NCBI RefSeq assembly: GCF_035194505.1
Contig: NZ_CP136573.1
Span: 2,715,001 to 2,779,000 of the forward strand
From: Erythrobacter sp.
GTDB lineage: Bacteria > Pseudomonadota > Alphaproteobacteria > Sphingomonadales > Sphingomonadaceae
DNA length: 64,000 nt
Direction of reading: 5' to 3'
How positions within the stretch are numbered: the first letter of the stretch is position 1; each line of letters begins with the position of its first letter. A program made the position numbers and the translations under genes. The notes under the pieces are model-generated. The model had not been told where the DNA came from. It saw nothing but the letters and a program-made list of their open reading frames with translations, and ran no database searches. Shown piece by piece: positions 62,201 to 64,000 of this stretch.

Positions 62201-63438
62201 AACAGTTCCTCAACGTCCATGAAGGCACGCCTGACCGGGTCGGCTGCTTGCAGCTGCGCGGCGAATACATGTTCGTGGCCGAGGGCAAGGGCGGCTTTGC
62301 CGTCTATGATGTCGCCTCGATCGCCAACAAGGGCGTCTCCGAACGCATCCTCAAGGGGCCGTTCTCGGCGCTCGGGCATGACACCAGCGTGAAGACCAGC
62401 AACGCCACCTGCATGGCGCTCGCCACCAACCAGCCGATTGCGCCGACCCGCAACACCGAAAAGATGCGGGAGATGAACCAGGAGCAGGCCTTCAAGCCGA
62501 TCTACAACTACGCCGTCGTGACCGACGCGGTGGAGGGGCTGATCCTCGTCAACGTCAACACGCTGGCCGATGGCGAATTCCGCAACAACCAGCTGCGCCG
62601 CAAGACCTTTGCCGATGGCTCCAGCGCGTGGAACCCCGACGGGGTGCTCGACGGGGCGCAGCACATCACGCTGGCGGGCGAGGTGGCCTATATCACCGCG
62701 GCCAAGGGCCTCGTGGTGGTCGACCTCTCCGATCCCGCTACGCCGAAACTCGCCGCTGTGCGCCCGCTGCGCGGAGCCAAGGCGAGCGCGATGCAGTTCC
62801 GTTACCTGTGGGTCTCGGATGCCGACGGGGTGAAGCTGTTCGACGTCACTTCGATGCGCAATCCGGTCGCGGTGCCTGAAGCCACCGTGCCGCTGGCCGA
62901 TGCGCGGCGGATCTATATCGCGCGCACCTATGCCTATGTTGCCGCCAAGGGCGATGGCCTCGTGATCCTCGACGTCAAGAACCCGCGAGCCCCCCGCATC
63001 TTCCAGAAGGTGACGCTGGGCGGCAGCCTCAATGATGCCGAGGACGTGATCGTCGCCACCACCAATGCTTCGCTGTTCGCCTATGTCGCGGACGGCAGGA
63101 ACGGGATGAAGGTGCTGCAACTCACCAGCCCGGACAGCCAGCGCAACTTCTACGGCTTCAGCCCCGCGCCGGTGCCCGAGCTGATCGCCTGGGCGAAGAC
63201 GCCTTCGCCCGCGATTGCCCTGTCCAAGGGCCTCGATCGTGACCGTGCGGTGGACGAGACCGGCGGGCAGATGGCGGTGTTCGGCCGCCTCGGCTCGCGG
63301 CCCTTCACCCGCGAGGAGATGGAGCAGCTGTTCATGACCCGCTCGGGCGTGCCGTGGAAGGTCAGCGACGATGTCGACATGCGCCGCTGGGTTGGCCGCG
63401 GTGCGCAGGGCGCGCAGCGGGCGGCCGCGCGCAAGTAG
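59290..63438 (+). CDS. Giant decahaem c-type cytochrome with C-terminal LVIVD propeller
   Basis: This is a 1382-residue exported protein overlapping the barrel gene by 1 nt (TGATG). An N-terminal hydrophobic signal is followed by ten CXXCH haem motifs between residues 71 and about 870: CNTCH, CTDCH, CGACH, CASCH, CMNCH, CADCH, CKDCH, CFTCH, CGGCH and CTDCH. A His/Asp-rich insert (H-H-D-D-H) lies around residues 390-430. The C-terminal ~400 residues carry LVIVD-type beta-propeller repeats (G-L-V-V-V-D-L-S-D-P-A-T-P, G-L-V-I-L-D-V-K-N-P-R-A-P). Haem wire plus propeller suggests a surface or periplasmic redox enzyme or terminal electron-transfer protein. Its substrate is not evident. Confidence 0.9.
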   Translation: MLKADRLWGQPFVRHFALLVAALVLALALFAGDTMAADGEKPVKRDYSRVIAPPAPQRQSVAEMQAKSEGCNTCHVKSDAPTMHMTPAVRLGCTDCHGGDAKVRGNSQLPHDHPDYVAARDQAHVLPKYPASWHFPTSANPKRSYALLNKESPEFIKFVNPSDYRVAREACGACHVQAIESAERSIMATGAMLWGGASYNNGILPFKNYLLGEAYTRDGDAAKLTTPGAGPDGKLSQDQIARGVLAEMYPLPTWHVIPPGDVFRVFERGGRTINSQFPEIGLPNPSGSIQRLEEPGRPDLKQSNRGPGTGLRVAIPALNIHKTRLNDPFTWFMGTNDQPGDYRHSGCASCHVVYANDREPRHSLTYAQYGRDGQTITVDPTIAGKIEHAAGYDDHGGAKAGGHGALKQPGDHHDDHGDATGPGKRDDDTLTYDGKQKEKGHPLQHVFTRAIPTSQCMNCHMHQPNIFLNSFLGYTMWDYESDAPKMWPAQQKYPTAEEVRAITDRNPEGAAPRGRWGDIDFLRNVYDLNPTLKDTQFADYHGHGWNFRAIFKRDREGNLLDAEGKIVDPDDPEKWRREGEGKFVPAGVNPGKAVHMMDIHAEKGMQCADCHFEQDSHGNGLIYGEVANAIEITCKDCHGTSDAYPTLRTSGSAAPPEGHNLSLLRNPDGKRRFEWMEGPDGRRKLVQRSIVDPNLEWDMSLVKDSVDPATPEFNAKAARAKLVSRYGAETGNFEFGIGISEGDRAHREPEMACFTCHLSWTTSCGGCHLPIEANWKTGIHRYEGGESRNFATYNPQVARDEMFQLGKHMTTKGNQVAPVRSSSALVLSSTNINRERIYVQQPPISAIGFSSQAFAPHFPHTVRKTETKTCTDCHLSSNDDNNAIMAQLLLLGTNYVNFVGLNAWTGLEGGFQATRVTEYDEPQAVIGSYLHRYAYPDYWKLHVDQNGRELKNWTRGKTFDGEMSGETQPLEQFLNVHEGTPDRVGCLQLRGEYMFVAEGKGGFAVYDVASIANKGVSERILKGPFSALGHDTSVKTSNATCMALATNQPIAPTRNTEKMREMNQEQAFKPIYNYAVVTDAVEGLILVNVNTLADGEFRNNQLRRKTFADGSSAWNPDGVLDGAQHITLAGEVAYITAAKGLVVVDLSDPATPKLAAVRPLRGAKASAMQFRYLWVSDADGVKLFDVTSMRNPVAVPEATVPLADARRIYIARTYAYVAAKGDGLVILDVKNPRAPRIFQKVTLGGSLNDAEDVIVATTNASLFAYVADGRNGMKVLQLTSPDSQRNFYGFSPAPVPELIAWAKTPSPAIALSKGLDRDRAVDETGGQMAVFGRLGSRPFTREEMEQLFMTRSGVPWKVSDDVDMRRWVGRGAQGAQRAAARK

Positions 63439-63442
63439 ATTG

Positions 63443-63464
63443 CGGGGCCGCCTCCGCGGCCCCG
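63443..63464 (+). terminator. GC-rich hairpin after the decahaem gene
   Basis: A perfect 9-bp stem CGGGGCCGC / GCGGCCCCG with a CTCC loop starts 4 nt after the stop of the decahaem gene. It is not followed by a T run. The position at the operon end supports a terminator or 3'-stabilising hairpin. Confidence 0.6.
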
Positions 63465-63572
63465 TCCTCGGCGCTGTTTCAATCCCTGCGAGATTGAGCG
63501 CCTGCGGCTCGCGCGCGTGCGCTCGCGGCCCGTCCTGCGGCGGGCCGATGAACTTCTATGTATCGATGCAAG

Positions 63573-63600
63573 GTAGTAGCGGTGGCAGCAGTGCTACTAC
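63573..63600 (-). terminator. Inverted repeat at the end of the phosphodiesterase gene
   Basis: GTAGTAGC and GCTACTAC (8-bp arms, 12-nt loop) pair perfectly and overlap the stop codon of the minus-strand phosphodiesterase gene at 63597-63599. A terminator for that gene is the simplest reading. There is no T run in the minus direction. Confidence 0.35.
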
Positions 63601-64000
63601 CGCTCGGCGAACATGCCTGCGATCATCGGTTGAAGGCCGGCGTGGAAGCGCGCCAGCACCTGCCAGTCGCCCACCCTCTCGTAATGCGACACGAGGCTCT
63701 CCCCGTCCCAGCGGTGGAGCGCATAGGTCGGCGGTTCGGTGGTGATGAGCTCGCGGTCATCGGGCACGTTCTGGTCGATGGGCGACAGGTCCATCGCCAC
63801 CAGCGGCGCGACCGAGGGTGTCACGCCGAGCGGGATGCCGGCAAAGCTGGTGGTGATCTGGCGGTGCAGGTGCCCGCAATGGATCGCCTGGACCTGCGTC
63901 TGCCCGGTCAGCACTTCGCGCAGCCGCTCGATCCAAGGCTCGTTCGGGGCCGGGTCCATCCAGTCGATCCCGGCAACCACCGGCGGATGGTGCATGAAGA
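63597..64000 (-). CDS. Calcineurin-like phosphoesterase, CpdA-type cyclic-nucleotide phosphodiesterase, 5' truncated
   Basis: This is the C-terminal ~134 residues of a metallophosphoesterase; the frame is open through the window edge. The visible metal motifs are F-M-H-H-P-P (a ligand His after a beta strand) and A-I-H-C-G-H-L-H-R (the conserved G-H-x-H). The P-P-V-x-x-G-I-x-W-M-D segment is typical of the CpdA/Icc group, which hydrolyses 3',5'-cAMP. It faces the end of the cytochrome operon. A cAMP phosphodiesterase 10 kb from the CHASE2 cyclase would fit, though linkage to that cyclase is inference. Confidence 0.82.
   Translation of the reverse strand, partial: FMHHPPVVAGIDWMDPAPNEPWIERLREVLTGQTQVQAIHCGHLHRQITTSFAGIPLGVTPSVAPLVAMDLSPIDQNVPDDRELITTEPPTYALHRWDGESLVSHYERVGDWQVLARFHAGLQPMIAGMFAER

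Noticed and set aside
63465..63596. Small RNA or tRNA gene in the GC-rich gap after the decahaem gene
   Set aside because: Only simple hairpins are visible; no cloverleaf or conserved RNA motif could be found by eye.

Overview
The window reads as a chromosomal segment of a GC-rich alphaproteobacterium, most likely a sphingomonad (Erythrobacteraceae or a relative). The clues are TonB receptors instead of small-molecule porins, an S46 dipeptidyl-peptidase, a zwf-edd-eda Entner-Doudoroff block with glk, a DUF4402 chaperone-usher locus, and strongly GC-biased codons that leave long antisense shadow frames. I see no tRNA, rRNA, CRISPR array, insertion sequence or integrase. The genus is inference.

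Region by region: (1) 1-4812 is a peptide or ester scavenging unit: a truncated alpha/beta-hydrolase, a TonB receptor and an M14 carboxypeptidase, translationally coupled. (2) 4823-7898 (minus) is a two-component system whose hybrid kinase is split by a one-base frame change. (3) 8201-12227 is a DUF4402 pilin, PapD-like chaperone and usher-like operon, divergent from the kinase. (4) 12236-16643 holds a carbonic anhydrase and SulP anion transporter under an ArsR-type regulator. A second, same-length ArsR paralogue lies beside it, cotranscribed with a divergent isocitrate/isopropylmalate dehydrogenase-like protein. Similar AT-rich dyads sit in front of both units. A VIT-type metal transporter follows. 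(5) 17557-21822 is a Tat-exported molybdenum hydroxylase (iron-sulfur and molybdopterin subunits) with MocA- and XdhC-type maturation genes. (6) 21957-33349 holds an esterase, then eda-edd-zwf and a sugar MFS transporter, divergent from a LacI regulator, then ppc-like and glk. A perfect parS-type palindrome lies between the LacI gene and ppc. (7) 33429-37324 holds an S46 peptidase, a DUF1826 protein with a Zur-like dyad, and a lipoprotein behind a Fur-like box.

(8) 37593-53873 is the most striking accessory block: a two-partner secretion pair (TpsB transporter and a 2847-residue Gly/Asn-rich TpsA adhesin with an internal ~1.7 kb duplication), a secreted TPR-CHAT protease, a CHASE2 class III nucleotide cyclase and a FecR-like exported protein, with almost no gaps between genes. 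(9) 54085-63438 is a second tight operon: a five-haem cytochrome, a tandem HbpS/GlcG-like lipoprotein, an outer-membrane beta-barrel and a 1382-residue cytochrome with ten CXXCH motifs and a C-terminal LVIVD-type propeller. Together these look like a candidate porin-cytochrome conduit or surface electron-transfer apparatus. A truncated CpdA-like cyclic-nucleotide phosphodiesterase closes the window.

The best candidates for something undescribed are the 54-63 kb cytochrome/porin/haem-binding operon and the TPS-CHAT-CHASE2 cyclase block next to it. The ArsR-carbonic anhydrase-SulP module with its paralogous regulator and degenerate dehydrogenase is third.
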